Shown here: positions 8,619-17,818 of the stretch, in pieces
How positions within the stretch are numbered: position 1 is the first letter of the stretch
Layout: each line of letters opens with the position of its first letter
Assembly: GCA_963721385.1 (NCBI GenBank)
Contig: CAVRJB010000013.1
Coordinates: 1 to 64,000 of the forward strand
Reading direction: 5' to 3'
Length of the DNA: 64,000 bases
Source of the DNA: DAOMFB01 sp963721385
Lineage (GTDB): Bacteria; Acidobacteriota; Thermoanaerobaculia; UBA5066
The notes under the pieces: model-generated
The model's database searches: none
What the model was told of the DNA's origin: nothing
The model's input: only the letters and a program-made list of their open reading frames with translations
Program-made: the position numbers and the translations under genes

Positions 8619-9963
8619 TCAGAAGAAGGTCGGACCTTCGCGGATCCACGCGGCGAATCCAGCGCGGTCGTCGACGGCAGCCGCGATGCGCCGGAGGGCC
8701 TCCTCGAGGTCGGGAAGAGACGTGGCGATGGAGATCCTGAGGAAGTGCTTCCCCTCGCTTCCGATCTTGCCGAACGACTTCCGGTCCATCGTGGCGACGT
8801 GGTACCGGAAGAGGAGGAACATCTGGAAGAGAGTCGACGGCGTCGTCAGCGGGCGCACCTCTGGCGGGAGCGCCTCCCAGGCATCGATCGCCCCGAGGCG
8901 CGCGCAGGCTGTCGCGACGTTCGGGAATGCGTAGAAGGCGCCGCGCGGCTTCTGGCAGCGGATTCCGGGGATCCCGTTGAGCCCCTCGACGACCACGTCG
9001 CGGCGCTTCTGGAAGGCGGCCACCATCCGCGCGATCTCGGGCAGGCTCGCGGGTGATTCAATGGCGACCTTTGCGCCCATCTGGATGAACGGCGGGACGC
9101 AGCTGAAGTAGTTGATGTTGAGGTTCTTGAAAACCTGTGCCTCGTCCGCCGTCGGGAAGACGGCCCACCCGATGCGGCCGCCCGTCCAGGAGTAGGTCTT
9201 GGACGCTCCCGCCACGATCACCGTCCGCGCCTCCATCCCCGGAACCGAGGCGATCGAGTCGTGCTTCTCACCGTCGAAGAGGATGTTCTCGTAGACCTCG
9301 TCCGAGTAGACGCGGACCTCGGGCGCGCACCGCCGGAGGACGACGTCGGCGATCTCTTCGAGCTTTCCGCGGGCGAGGACGCCGCCCGTCGGGTTCGAGG
9401 GGGAGTTGAGGTAGATGAGCTTCGTCCGCGGGGTGACGAGCCTCTCGAGGTCGTTCGCGGAGACGTCGAAGCCCTTCTCCTCGTCGAGGTGGTACGGCAC
9501 GGGGAGCGCCCCGACGTACTGCGTGAACGACTCGTAGATCGGGATACCCCGGGCTCGGGTAGATCACCTCGTCGCCGGGGTCGCAGTAGGCCTCCTGGCA
9601 GAAGCCGATCGGCGTCTTGGCGCCCGGGAAGACGACGACTCTTTCGGGCGAGATCGAGAGGCCGCGCCTCGCGCCCATCTCTCGCGCGATCGCCTCGCGC
9701 AGCCCCAGGAGGCCCTGGGGGTCGCAGTAGTGCGTGAGGTCGAGGTCCAGCTGGCGCTTCACCTCGTCGCGGATGTGGGCCGCGAGCGGAAAGTCGGGCT
9801 CGCCCAGGTTGCACTTGATGACCCTGTGGCCCTCGTCCTCCACCCGCCGGATGTGGGGCCCGATCTTGAAGGCGTTCTCGGTTCCGAGAAGCCGGATGCG
9901 GGACGAGAGGGGCGCTCTGGAAAGGAAGGGAGACGTGTGGCGCGCTTCGAGGACCGTGGTCAT
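8619..9963 (-). CDS. class I/II PLP-dependent aminotransferase (frameshifted)
   Basis: Two overlapping frames together make one complete fold-type I aminotransferase of about 447 residues. The first (from ATG 9961-9963) carries the N-terminal NLGEPDF segment and the AREMGARRG and FPGAKTPIGF regions. The second carries NSPSNPTGG, the SDEVYEN loop, and the PLP-lysine motif SKTYSWTGGRIGW. The break lies near 9543-9548 in YPSPGYP, where one extra C in the minus-strand run TATCCCGATC moves the frame; removing it restores YPSPGYPIYESFTQY. An assembly error is more likely than a dead gene, because both halves are fully conserved. Substrate specificity (aspartate, aromatic or other) cannot be set. 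It lies directly upstream of the transketolase-like gene. Confidence 0.85.
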
Positions 9964-10050
9964 GGCTGGCAGCTCCCGTTGAAAAGGACGACGCGCAGGT
10001 CGGTACGCGTCACCCGGGGAAGGACCACCGCTCGACCGGACTCAACGCCT

Positions 10051-10067
10051 GCACATATAACCTGTGC
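10051..10067. promoter_or_regulatory. short inverted repeat in a divergent promoter region
   Basis: GCACA (10051-10055) and TGTGC (10063-10067) form a symmetric pair around TATAACC. It sits in the 219-base region between the aminotransferase (minus) and the secreted-protein operon (plus). It could be an operator for either direction. Only the symmetry and position support this. Confidence 0.25.
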
Positions 10068-10182
10068 CCGGGTCGAGCCCGAGTCAAGGGCTGGAAACCG
10101 ACGTCGAGGGGTCTACCGCCTTGTGCCGCCCTTCGAAAAAGGAGGAGAATCCGCGGAAAATCACTCGGGGGGAGGGGTCGCC

Positions 10183-10815
10183 ATGCAGAGAAGTGCGGCC
10201 ACGAGATCGTCTTCCCGTGCGCCGGCCCTGGCGGCCGCGGCGCTGCTTCTGACGGCTGGCGCGGCGGCTGCTGCGCCAGCGGTCGTGACGTTCACACCGA
10301 ACATGCGGGTCGCCAACCTGGCCGGTCGGCCGGACACCGACCAGGTGGAGTTCCCGGGCGGCGGGCGCATGAGCGTCGGGACGTTGCGCCGCCTCGAGGC
10401 CGCCGCCCCGAAGCTGAGAGCCCCCGGCACTTTCCGCCTGCCTGCGGCGCTCAGCGCCAGGCCCGCGGCGACCGGTCTACGATTGAGCACCTCCGCCGAC
10501 CTCGCGGCGGCGCTCAAGCGCTCCGACAATGAAACCGTCCAGCTCCCGTCCGGGCGGCTCGCGACGCTGGGTCAGATCAGGTTCGTGCAGCCCCAGGTCG
10601 AGAAGGCACTGGGGCGCAGCCTCATGGCTTCTCAGCGGGCCGCCCCGTCGGGTCCGGCCGTCAAGGTCTCCGGCACCACGACCGCGGACGAATGGAAGGC
10701 CATCTTCCTGAAACCGGACGGCACCGCGATCGAGTCCCCGAACGGCACACGCATCACCGTCGGGGAGTTGAAGCAGGCCCTGCGCACGTCGCCGGGGGGC
10801 GGCGCGAAGAAGTGA
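10183..10815 (+). CDS. exported protein with three imperfect internal repeats
   Basis: A 210-residue protein starting at ATG 10183, with GGAGG eight bases upstream. A Sec signal peptide occupies about residues 1-28 (Arg head, Ala/Leu core, AAAAP cleavage region). The mature part has three related units, each a short strand ending in Pro/Gly-Gly/Asn-Gly-Arg followed by a Thr/Val-Gly-x-Leu/Ile-Arg/Lys helix. They contain EFPGGGRMSVGTLRR, QLPSGRLATLGQIRF and ESPNGTRITVGELKQ. I do not recognise a named family. The stop is followed after two bases by the ATG of the next secreted protein, so the two are co-translated and probably function together outside the cytoplasm. Confidence 0.75.
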   Translation: MQRSAATRSSSRAPALAAAALLLTAGAAAAAPAVVTFTPNMRVANLAGRPDTDQVEFPGGGRMSVGTLRRLEAAAPKLRAPGTFRLPAALSARPAATGLRLSTSADLAAALKRSDNETVQLPSGRLATLGQIRFVQPQVEKALGRSLMASQRAAPSGPAVKVSGTTTADEWKAIFLKPDGTAIESPNGTRITVGELKQALRTSPGGGAKK

Positions 10816-10817
10816 AG

Positions 10818-12515
10818 ATGAACGCTCCTCGCGCGCCGCGCCGCATCCTGCCTTCGCTCGTCTTCGTCGTCGCCGCCCTGGTCGGCTGGGCCCCGCCGGC
10901 GGCGGCGAGCGTCGCCGACTTCTACAACACCTACAAGTCGATCGAATCGAAAGCCCCGTCCGGTTCGCTGCCGGTGTCGAGCCAGGAGCTGGAGACCTAC
11001 CTCGGCCTCTTCACCTGCGTCGAAAGCGGAGGCGACGTCGTCGTCTGCACCGCCAAGTTCCACGAGTCGGCTGCCGGCAAGAAGGCCACCGGCGACATTC
11101 CGGAGGCCGTGTGGCGGGTGGTCGACGCGTACGTCGCCTGGAAGGCCGGCGACGTCTGGGGCGTCGTTTCCTCCCTGGGCGAAGCCGCGATGTGCGCGGT
11201 CCTGCAAGTGCTCGCGGGCGGCTTCGACGCCTGCGGATTGATCAAGGAGCTGATCGAAGTCGGGAAGGCCTTTCTCGACGCCGGCAAGGCCATCGGGGAG
11301 TTTTTCAAGGATCTGGGAAGCGGCGCCGCGGGGGTCGTGAAGGGCGCTTACTGCGCGACCGTGGGAGGCTTTCTCGGAGGCTGCGACGACGAGGGACCGC
11401 CCCCGAAGCCGAAATCCGCGGTCATCTACGAGAAGTTCTTCGCTCCGCGGGTGCTGCCCGACGGCCTCATCGCGAGAGAGGCGGAAGATGGCTTCGCGTT
11501 GCAGAAGCTGAAGACCCAGATCGGCGACCAGGCCAAGGCGAAGGGTTATTCCCAGTCCGACATCCTTCTCGCATCCGCGATGTTCGACAAGGCGGTCGAC
11601 AAACAGTGGAGTTCGCATATCGTCGCGAGCGTGCTGAAGGATCTGGCGACCGAGCGCAGCAACTACAACACCGCCGGGCGCATGAGCCTGGCGGCCGATT
11701 ACGCCTGGAATGTCTACACGAAGGAATGGGACAAGTACAACAAGGGTTCAGGCTGGCCCGACTCCCTGAGCTTTCCGGACAAGAAGATCCCGCCCTTCTG
11801 TGTTCAACGCTTCTTGACGCTGGGCTATGGACATGTCGACCTCTGGATCAAGACGCACGACGAGGCCAAGGCCCTCGGTGTCATGAGTCACCATGAATGG
11901 TGCGAGAAGACCTTCTGGGAGGGAAACAAGCCCAAGTTCGTCCCTTACTTCAAGAAACACATGGACACCAGGTGTCCCGGTCTCGGCTGTGCCACGAAAG
12001 CCGATCTCACTCTCTGTGATTTCTTCATGGGGACTGTCGGCGTGAAGTGTGGCCTGGTACTGCACACCGGGACGGGCCCGGTGAAGGCCGCACCGGGAGC
12101 CCTCGCCGCACTCGCCAGGCCGTCTCTTTCCGTGACGTCCGTGAAGGTCAAGATCGAGCCCAACTGCCAGGCGCCGCAACCGGCGATGACCGCCGCCGTG
12201 ACGATCCGGAATGCGGGCGGCGCCCTGGCGGCCGGCAAGGGAACGGTCTTCCTCAAGGAGCCGGGAGGCACGAACCTGAGCAGCGCGGGCATCCCGCTTC
12301 CCGCGATCGGCTCCGGCGAGACGCAGGTGGTGAGCGTTCCGGCCATCACGTTGCAGCGCTATTCCTCGCTCGAGGGCTCGCACAGGGTTCACGTCGTCTT
12401 GAATCCCCAGTCCGAGGGCGGCCAGCCCAGCTTCAACGCGCCTCCGGATCCGTACGCGTTCCCGGTCACGTTCCCCGCCGGCCACTGCAAGACGACGCAA
12501 CGCGCGCAGCCGTGA
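10818..12515 (+). CDS. secreted Cys-containing protein of unknown function
   Basis: A 565-residue protein from ATG 10818, just after the stop of the repeat protein. It has a signal peptide (about 1-31, ending PPAAAS). A middle region from about 95 to 190 is unusually rich in Gly, Ala and Val with helical, partly hydrophobic character (VSSLGEAAMCAVLQVLAGG, GVVKGAYCATVGGF). An aromatic and Cys-rich section follows (about 320-420), then a C-terminal domain of about 110 residues with a CARDB-like or Ig-like beta pattern (MTAAVTIRNAGGALAAGKG). More than a dozen cysteines suggest disulphides in the envelope. I know no family match. Its stop overlaps the GTG of the M14 peptidase. Confidence 0.7.
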   Translation: MNAPRAPRRILPSLVFVVAALVGWAPPAAASVADFYNTYKSIESKAPSGSLPVSSQELETYLGLFTCVESGGDVVVCTAKFHESAAGKKATGDIPEAVWRVVDAYVAWKAGDVWGVVSSLGEAAMCAVLQVLAGGFDACGLIKELIEVGKAFLDAGKAIGEFFKDLGSGAAGVVKGAYCATVGGFLGGCDDEGPPPKPKSAVIYEKFFAPRVLPDGLIAREAEDGFALQKLKTQIGDQAKAKGYSQSDILLASAMFDKAVDKQWSSHIVASVLKDLATERSNYNTAGRMSLAADYAWNVYTKEWDKYNKGSGWPDSLSFPDKKIPPFCVQRFLTLGYGHVDLWIKTHDEAKALGVMSHHEWCEKTFWEGNKPKFVPYFKKHMDTRCPGLGCATKADLTLCDFFMGTVGVKCGLVLHTGTGPVKAAPGALAALARPSLSVTSVKVKIEPNCQAPQPAMTAAVTIRNAGGALAAGKGTVFLKEPGGTNLSSAGIPLPAIGSGETQVVSVPAITLQRYSSLEGSHRVHVVLNPQSEGGQPSFNAPPDPYAFPVTFPAGHCKTTQRAQP

Positions 12516-13708
12516 CATCACTGCTCGGCACACTTCTATCCAAGATCCAGGGCCGATACCGACGGAATCATCTCCGCCCCGCCACCTGTCGTCACGAGGC
12601 CGTGACCGCCGAGCTGCGGCGGCTCGTGGAGCGAAGCCGAGGAGTGCTGTCCCTCAGGGACGCAGGAGCGTCGATCGAGGGGCGTTCCATCCAGATCGTC
12701 TCCTTCGGACACGGCCCGAAGACGATTCTGCTCTGGACACAGATGCACGGCGACGAGCCGACCGCGACGCTGGCGCTCATGGACATCCTTGGCATCCTGG
12801 CCGCCACGCGACGACCGGAGAGCTGGGTGAAGGAGCTCCTCGCCCGAACCACCGTCCACGCCCTCCCGATGCTGAATCCGGACGGCGCCGAGCGCGCTCA
12901 GCGCCTCAACGCGGCCGGGATCGACATCAATCGCGACGCCCTCGCCCTCGTCTCGCCCGAGGCGCGAATCCTGTTCGAGGCGCACCGGCGGCTGAAGCCG
13001 GACTACGCCTTCAACCTGCACGACCAGCCCCTCGCCTCGGCGGGCCCCGTCCCCGAGGTGACCGCGCTCTCGCTCCTTTCGCCCGCGTGCGACGAGGCTC
13101 GCTCCACTCCGCCCGTCCGCCTTCGCGCCATGAAGGTCGGCGCGCTCATCGCGGACCTGCTCGGGCCCATCGTCGCCGGGCACGTCGCAACGTACGACGA
13201 CGCCTTCATGCCGCGCGCGTTCGGCGACGCCATGCAGTCCTGGGGCACCAGCACCCTGCTCATCGAGTCGGGGCACTGGCCGCGAGACCCGGAAAAGCGC
13301 CTCATCCGGAGGCTCAACGCCGTGGCCCTGCTTGCGGCGATCCACGCCATCGGGACCGGGGTCGTCAAGACGACCTCGCCGAACGCCTACCTCCGCCTTC
13401 CCAGGAACGGCCGGATGCTGTTCGACGTCCTCGTCCGTCATGTGACGCTCCGCGCCGGCTCCTCGGGTTGGACCGGGAATGTCGACATCGGGCTGATGGC
13501 GGATCCTCCTCGCCACACGAGGGCTGACCCTTCGGCTCCCGTCCTCGTGAGGGTCCAGGAGATCGGAGACCTCGGCGCCTTCGGGGCCCTCGAGGTTCTT
13601 GATGCGAGGGGACGCCGCCTGCCACGGGCGGCCGTGACGGTCGGAAGAGTCCTTCCTCTGGCCCGGATCGTGGACGCCGTCCGGAGGCCCCATCCTCGCT
13701 CAAGGTGA
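12512..13708 (+). CDS. M14-family zinc carboxypeptidase-like protein
   Basis: A 398-residue protein. The GTG at 12512 overlaps the previous stop (GTGA), which fits translational coupling. Zinc and catalytic residues of the M14 family are visible: His79 and Glu82 in QMHGDEPT, the LNPDGAERAQ segment near 121-130, His170 in FNLHDQP, and a candidate catalytic Glu252 in LLIESGHWPRD. M14 peptidases remove C-terminal residues or cleave peptidoglycan or amide-linked acyl groups. The protein has no clear signal peptide, so it is probably cytoplasmic although the two genes before it encode exported proteins. That makes a role in processing or turnover of their products uncertain. The substrate is unknown. 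Confidence 0.8.
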   Translation: MTSLLGTLLSKIQGRYRRNHLRPATCRHEAVTAELRRLVERSRGVLSLRDAGASIEGRSIQIVSFGHGPKTILLWTQMHGDEPTATLALMDILGILAATRRPESWVKELLARTTVHALPMLNPDGAERAQRLNAAGIDINRDALALVSPEARILFEAHRRLKPDYAFNLHDQPLASAGPVPEVTALSLLSPACDEARSTPPVRLRAMKVGALIADLLGPIVAGHVATYDDAFMPRAFGDAMQSWGTSTLLIESGHWPRDPEKRLIRRLNAVALLAAIHAIGTGVVKTTSPNAYLRLPRNGRMLFDVLVRHVTLRAGSSGWTGNVDIGLMADPPRHTRADPSAPVLVRVQEIGDLGAFGALEVLDARGRRLPRAAVTVGRVLPLARIVDAVRRPHPRSR

Positions 13709-13792
13709 ACGGGCGGACCGGGACGGCGAGCGGCTAGACTGCGGCCCGCTGAAAACGGGCGTTCCGGCCGTGCCGGCCGGAGAAGAGGATCC

Positions 13793-15202
13793 ATGAACGA
13801 CTCACGCGGCGACGAGGGGCCCGAGACTGCGCCCCGCTATTACGAGAACATCCTCGCCACGGTCGGCAACACGCCCCTCGTCCGTCTGAACAAGGTCACT
13901 CACGGCCTCGCGCCGCTCGTCCTGGCCAAGCTCGAGTCCTTCAACCCGGGCAGGAGCAACAAGGACCGGGTCGGGATCTACATCGTCGAGATGGCCGAAA
14001 AGGAAGGGACGCTCAGGCCCGGCGGCACGATCGTCGAGGCCACGTCCGGGAATACCGGGCTCGGGCTCGCCCTCGCGGCCCTGGTCAAGGGCTACAAGTG
14101 CATCTGCGTGATGCCGGACAAGGTCGGGCAGGAGAAGCGGGATCTCCTCCGGGCGCACGGCGCAAAGGTCGTGATCACGCCGACGGGCGCGCTGCCCGGG
14201 TCGCCCGAGCGGTACACCGAGGTCGCGAAGCGTCTCGCCAGCGAGATCCCCGGAGGCTTCCTCGCGAACCAGTACTTCAATCCCCACAATCCGGAAATCC
14301 ACTACCGGACGACCGGCCCCGAGATCTGGCGGGACACGGGCGGGCGCGTCACCTGCTACGTCTCCTCCATCGGTACCGGAGGGTCGACGAGCGGAGCGGG
14401 CCGCTATCTCAAGGAGCAGAACCCCCGGATCAGGGTGATCGCCGCCGAGCCGGTGGGGTCAGTCCTCGGGGAGTACCAGCGGACCGGAAAGCTGGTGGAG
14501 TCCCATCCGTATCTCGTCGAGGGAATCGGACAGGAGATCATCCCGGGGAACGTCCATTACCAGTACATCGACGAGATCCTGACCGTGAGCGACCGCGAGT
14601 CGTTCCACTTCACGCGCCGCCTCTCCCGCGAGGAAGGGATCTTCGTGGGCGGCTCGTCCGGCACGGCCGTGGCCGCCGCGATCCGCGTGGCCGGGCGGAT
14701 GACGAAGGACGACGTCATCGTCGTGATGCTCCCCGACACGGGCGAGAGGTACCTGAGCAAGTTCCACAGCGACGCCTGGCTGGCCGACCATGGAATGCTC
14801 GATGCCGCCGACCTCAGCGTCGGGGACCTGCTCCGCCAGAAGTCGGCGGGATCCGATCTCCCGCCCCTCCTGACCGTGAAGCCGGACGACACGGTTCGCG
14901 CGGCCCTGGGGCTCATCCGCAAGCACAACGTCTCGCAGCTCCCCGTCCTGAGCGCGGACGGGATGGTCGTCGGGACCGTCCAGGAGTCGACCCTGATGGC
15001 CGCGATGCTGGATGGCCGCGCACGGCTTGAAGGCCCCGTGTCGGGCCTCATGGAGGCGAGCCTGCCGGTCCTTTCCGCGGACGAGCCGGTCCAGGCCGCA
15101 AGGCGGATCCTGACTTCCGTCCACGCGCTCCTCGTCGAGGAGAAAGGCGTGATCTCCGGCGTTCTCTCGCGGATCGACCTGATCGGCTACGTAGCGCGCT
15201 GA
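13793..15202 (+). CDS. cystathionine beta-synthase-type PLP enzyme with CBS domains
   Basis: A 469-residue protein. The PLP-enzyme core spans about residues 15-325, with the cofactor lysine Lys57 in NPGRSNKDR, the substrate loop EATSGNTGLG and the PLP-phosphate loop GTGGSTSG. Two CBS domains follow (about 360-469), seen as VKPDDTVRAAL, HNVSQLPVL and SRIDLIGYV. The family makes cystathionine from serine and homocysteine, or cysteine from O-acetylserine; CBS domains usually bind adenosyl ligands and regulate activity. The fused architecture favours cystathionine beta-synthase in a trans-sulphuration pathway. It is monocistronic, with GAGAAGAGGA before the ATG. Confidence 0.9.
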   Translation: MNDSRGDEGPETAPRYYENILATVGNTPLVRLNKVTHGLAPLVLAKLESFNPGRSNKDRVGIYIVEMAEKEGTLRPGGTIVEATSGNTGLGLALAALVKGYKCICVMPDKVGQEKRDLLRAHGAKVVITPTGALPGSPERYTEVAKRLASEIPGGFLANQYFNPHNPEIHYRTTGPEIWRDTGGRVTCYVSSIGTGGSTSGAGRYLKEQNPRIRVIAAEPVGSVLGEYQRTGKLVESHPYLVEGIGQEIIPGNVHYQYIDEILTVSDRESFHFTRRLSREEGIFVGGSSGTAVAAAIRVAGRMTKDDVIVVMLPDTGERYLSKFHSDAWLADHGMLDAADLSVGDLLRQKSAGSDLPPLLTVKPDDTVRAALGLIRKHNVSQLPVLSADGMVVGTVQESTLMAAMLDGRARLEGPVSGLMEASLPVLSADEPVQAARRILTSVHALLVEEKGVISGVLSRIDLIGYVAR

Positions 15203-15232
15203 CTCACGGGCCGCTCGCGCGCTCCCGCCGGG

Positions 15233-15709
15233 CTACTGCTTGTCGAAGACGAGCACCGCGCTGCTCGGCTCGCCCTTCCCGTTCGTCTTGAAAGTATTCG
15301 TGTAGCTCTTGCCGTCGGCCGCGACAGCGATGGTCCCGGTAAACGACGTCTTGCCGTCCGTGAGCATGGAGTACGCGAACGCGCGGTCGTCCACTCGCGT
15401 GAGCGATATCGTGGAGGCGCCCGACGCGCCGCGGACGACGTAGGGGTAGGCCTTCCCGTCAAAGCGCGCCACGAACTCCCCGAGCGTGGGGTTGCCCTGC
15501 GCGTCCGTACCCTCGTAGCGCATGTGGAGGAGCCCACCTCCCCAGTCCTCGTACACACGCGTCTGGCTCTTCGGCGTCCACGCCTCGGTCTTGGACTTCG
15601 CGTTGTTCAGCTTCCAGGTCCCAACTTGGTACTTGAATCCCTCCGCGCTCGCGGTGGATGCGAGGGCGAGGAGGGCGAAGACAACGGTGATGCTCGACAA
15701 GCGACGCAT
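15233..15709 (-). CDS. small exported protein of unknown function
   Basis: A 158-residue protein starting at ATG 15707-15709, with AGGAGGAG just upstream; the open frame extends further to 15778 but has no ribosome site there. A Sec signal peptide lies at about residues 1-22 (MRRLSS...STASAEG). The mature part starts KYQVGTWKLNNAKSK, followed by beta-rich repeats (TRVYEDWGGGLLHMRYEG, ISLTRVDDRAFAY, FTGTIAVAADGKSYTNTF). This gives a lipocalin-like or small beta-barrel pattern seen in several uncharacterised periplasmic proteins. It converges on the CBS gene with a 30-base gap. No function can be given. Confidence 0.75.
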   Translation of the reverse strand: MRRLSSITVVFALLALASTASAEGFKYQVGTWKLNNAKSKTEAWTPKSQTRVYEDWGGGLLHMRYEGTDAQGNPTLGEFVARFDGKAYPYVVRGASGASTISLTRVDDRAFAYSMLTDGKTSFTGTIAVAADGKSYTNTFKTNGKGEPSSAVLVFDKQ

Positions 15710-15832
15710 GACTCCTCCTTTTATTGGGGCAAACTTGACGTTCAGCATAGGCCCTACACGGCCCGCTCGGCAAAACACTCGCGCCGAAGGGGAGTGTGGG
15801 GGGATCGAGAAACCCCCACGATCGAGATTAGC

Positions 15833-15858
15833 TGGCCGGGACGGCGGGATTCGAACGC
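15833..15858 (-). repeat. tRNA-Pro 3'-end fragment, copy A
   Basis: 26 bases identical to copy B at 17542-17567. The first 24 differ by one base from the 3' end (T-arm half, acceptor strand and terminal CCA) of the intact tRNA-Pro at 17819-17895. It sits 20 bases beyond the stop codon of the DUF3300 gene, in the same orientation as the tRNA. Duplicated tRNA 3' ends are the usual scar of integration at a tRNA gene, so this could be an attachment-site remnant. No integrase gene is visible. Confidence 0.75.
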
Positions 15859-15877
15859 GCGAGAGGTTGCGGCCTGG

Positions 15878-17347
15878 TCAATGGCGGCGACCGCCGCCGT
15901 GCGAGCCTCCGCCACCGCCGGACCGCTGCGACGTCCCGCCTCCGGAACTTCGCCCGGGAGCGCCCGACGAGGAGCTTCGCGGCACTGACTGGAATCCCCG
16001 CGACGGAGCCGAGGACGAGAACGCACGCGAAGGGGTCGAAGTGCCCGGTGACGGAGCCGATCTACGCGGCGAGGTCGCCGAATAGCGCGGCGGGGACGCC
16101 GAGGTGCGCGGCGCGGACGCCGAATGACGTGGCGAGGCGGCCGAGTATCGTGCCGACGGGCCCTGGCTCCGCGTCACACCCGCCGAACCGCGCCACGGGT
16201 CTCCCGACGAACTCCCCCTCCGATCTGCACCGGCGCCGCGAGGACCCCACGCTTCCGTTCGGGTCCCGGAACGCCACGCCTGATCCGTCCCGCCGCCGCG
16301 AGAGCCCGGGGCGTCCGTCCGGTTCCCGGAAGGTGACCTCGTCATGCCTCCCGACCGGTTCCAGGATCCGGGACCCGCCATCGCGCCCCTTGAAGCCCGC
16401 GAGGCGGCGTCATACCGACCGGCAAGCCGACCGTTCGGGTAAGGCACTCCGATCCGGTGGCCCCCGTCGTGCTGCCATGGTTCCCGACCGGAATGTCCTC
16501 CCGGTGAGTACGCGCCGTAATTCCCGCCGCGGTGCCCTCCGTAGGAGCCGCCGTGGCGACCATAGTCCCAACCACAGTGCCGGAAGAACGCGTTGTCGAC
16601 GTAGACGGAACCACCGTACCAGTTTGGGCCCCAGCCCCAACCCCAGCCCAAGGACCAGCCGCCGAACCAGAACCCGATGTCGATTCCCAGGCCGAACCCG
16701 AAGCCAGGGGCGTACGAGAGCGGCGGATAGGCGCCCCACGCCGGGGACCCCCAGACATAGGCGGGATCGTATTGCGGCACGTAGATCACCTGTGGATCGG
16801 TCGGCACGATCTCGATGGCGGTCTGCCCCTCCTGGACGACGTTGGAGACCGTCTGCTGCCGATTGGAGGAAAGGTTGCCCGTTGACCGCGCCCGGGCGCG
16901 CATCCGCTGCACCGCGAGCATGACGTCCGATTCCTGCGCGAGGAAGGCGTTGCCCAGGGCCGTCGTCCACTGGATGTCCTCGTTCAGCGTCGCCAGGGCG
17001 TCCGGAAAGGCCAACAGGCCCTGGACGCTGGCGTCCCACGGCTGCTGCCGGGCTGCCTCCATCAGCGCCTCGCCCCGCAGGCTCTCGTTCCTTCGCAGCC
17101 ACTGCTGCGCCTGTACGACCTCCAGCGGGTAGGTACTCGCGACGAGGACCTGGCTCAGCAGCGCGTCGGGATAGAGAGCGATGGGCGCCACGAGGTCGGC
17201 CAGCTGGTCCGAGGTCAGCTTCTGGGCCTGGATCGATGCCGGGTTCGCGATCACGGCAACCGACGCGAGCTCCTGGGCCATCAAGAGGGAGGGAACTCCC
17301 AGCATCGCCGCCACGAAGCAGATTTTCCGTGGCATTCGGTATTCCAT
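15878..17347 (-). CDS. DUF3300 family exported protein
   Basis: A 489-residue protein from ATG 17347, chosen for GGAGG four bases upstream. It has an N-terminal signal peptide (about residues 5-25, ending LLMAQ) and a DUF3300 core at about 38-190, including LVAPIALYPDALLSQVLVAS and the PTDPQVIYVPQYDP signature. A Gly/Trp/Tyr-rich membrane-like stretch follows near 205-240. The C-terminal tail of about 230 residues is built from Ser/Gly/Arg/Pro/His repeats. The family is widespread in proteobacteria and acidobacteria, and its role is unknown. The gene lies exactly between two copies of a tRNA-Pro 3' fragment, suggesting that it arrived as a small insertion. The low-complexity tail gives it an amino-acid composition unlike its neighbours. 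Confidence 0.85.
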   Translation of the reverse strand: MEYRMPRKICFVAAMLGVPSLLMAQELASVAVIANPASIQAQKLTSDQLADLVAPIALYPDALLSQVLVASTYPLEVVQAQQWLRRNESLRGEALMEAARQQPWDASVQGLLAFPDALATLNEDIQWTTALGNAFLAQESDVMLAVQRMRARARSTGNLSSNRQQTVSNVVQEGQTAIEIVPTDPQVIYVPQYDPAYVWGSPAWGAYPPLSYAPGFGFGLGIDIGFWFGGWSLGWGWGWGPNWYGGSVYVDNAFFRHCGWDYGRHGGSYGGHRGGNYGAYSPGGHSGREPWQHDGGHRIGVPYPNGRLAGRYDAASRASRGAMAGPGSWNRSGGMTRSPSGNRTDAPGSRGGGTDQAWRSGTRTEAWGPRGAGADRRGSSSGDPWRGSAGVTRSQGPSARYSAASPRHSASAPRTSASPPRYSATSPRRSAPSPGTSTPSRAFSSSAPSRGFQSVPRSSSSGAPGRSSGGGTSQRSGGGGGSHGGGRRH

Positions 17348-17541
17348 ATGACCTCCGGCCCTGTCTGAAACCTCTCGACGAGCGGCGGTAGCCATGAGAT
17401 CCCGGCAGGGCACCTCGTTCCAAGTGGACCCGATCCGGGACAGCGCAAGACCCGCGCCAGCGTCGATGTCCCTTCGAAGTTACGGGGCGCCAGCCACCGG
17501 CGGCGGAGAAGGCCACAAACTGCTGATTCTGTGTGATTGAG

Positions 17542-17567
17542 TGGCCGGGACGGCGGGATTCGAACGC
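17542..17567 (-). repeat. tRNA-Pro 3'-end fragment, copy B
   Basis: Identical over 26 bases to copy A (15833-15858) and one mismatch over 24 from the tRNA-Pro 3' end. Copies A and B flank the DUF3300 gene as direct repeats. Copy B and the intact tRNA flank a further 250 bases. The spacing fits two successive integration scars at one tRNA gene. Confidence 0.75.
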
Positions 17568-17748
17568 CGGCGCGGGCTCGCCTTCGGCGAGGCTCAGGAG
17601 TGCGTGCCGGCTTCGCGACCGTTCTGACTGCGGGTGTCACCCCCGCTCCCCCGTCGCCTCGCTTCGCTCGCCGCCGCGCTTTGCGCTGGGGGCGCGCTGA
17701 ACCGGCTTGATCTTCTTCTCGGGGCCTCCGCCAAGGCTCCGGCCCCTC

Positions 17749-17764
17749 GTCGCGGGTTCGAATC
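17749..17764 (+). repeat. inverted copy of the tRNA-Pro T-arm
   Basis: Sixteen bases here are the exact reverse complement of the T-arm bases at 17834-17849 inside tRNA-Pro. The fragment lies 55 bases beyond the tRNA 3' end, in the opposite orientation. It has no acceptor stem or anticodon arm, so it is a fragment and not a gene. Confidence 0.6.
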
Positions 17765-17818
17765 GGTTCGTCGAACTCAGCCGGGATTTGAGGAACGATC
17801 GTGCGCTCGACTCAAGAA

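Larger units (their letters stand above)
17348..17818. other. intergenic region with tRNA-derived fragments
   Basis: The 471 bases between the DUF3300 gene and tRNA-Pro contain no credible gene. They hold tRNA-Pro 3'-end copy B (17542-17567) and an inverted T-arm copy (17749-17764). They also hold G/C-rich segments with small inverted repeats such as GCTCGCC-TTC-GGCGAGG near 17577. The region looks like accumulated insertion debris downstream of a tRNA gene. Confidence 0.55.

Noticed and set aside
15833..15858. Possible extra tRNA-Pro genes at 15833 and 17542
   Set aside because: Only the 3' portion (acceptor strand and T-arm half) is present; D-arm and anticodon arm are missing.
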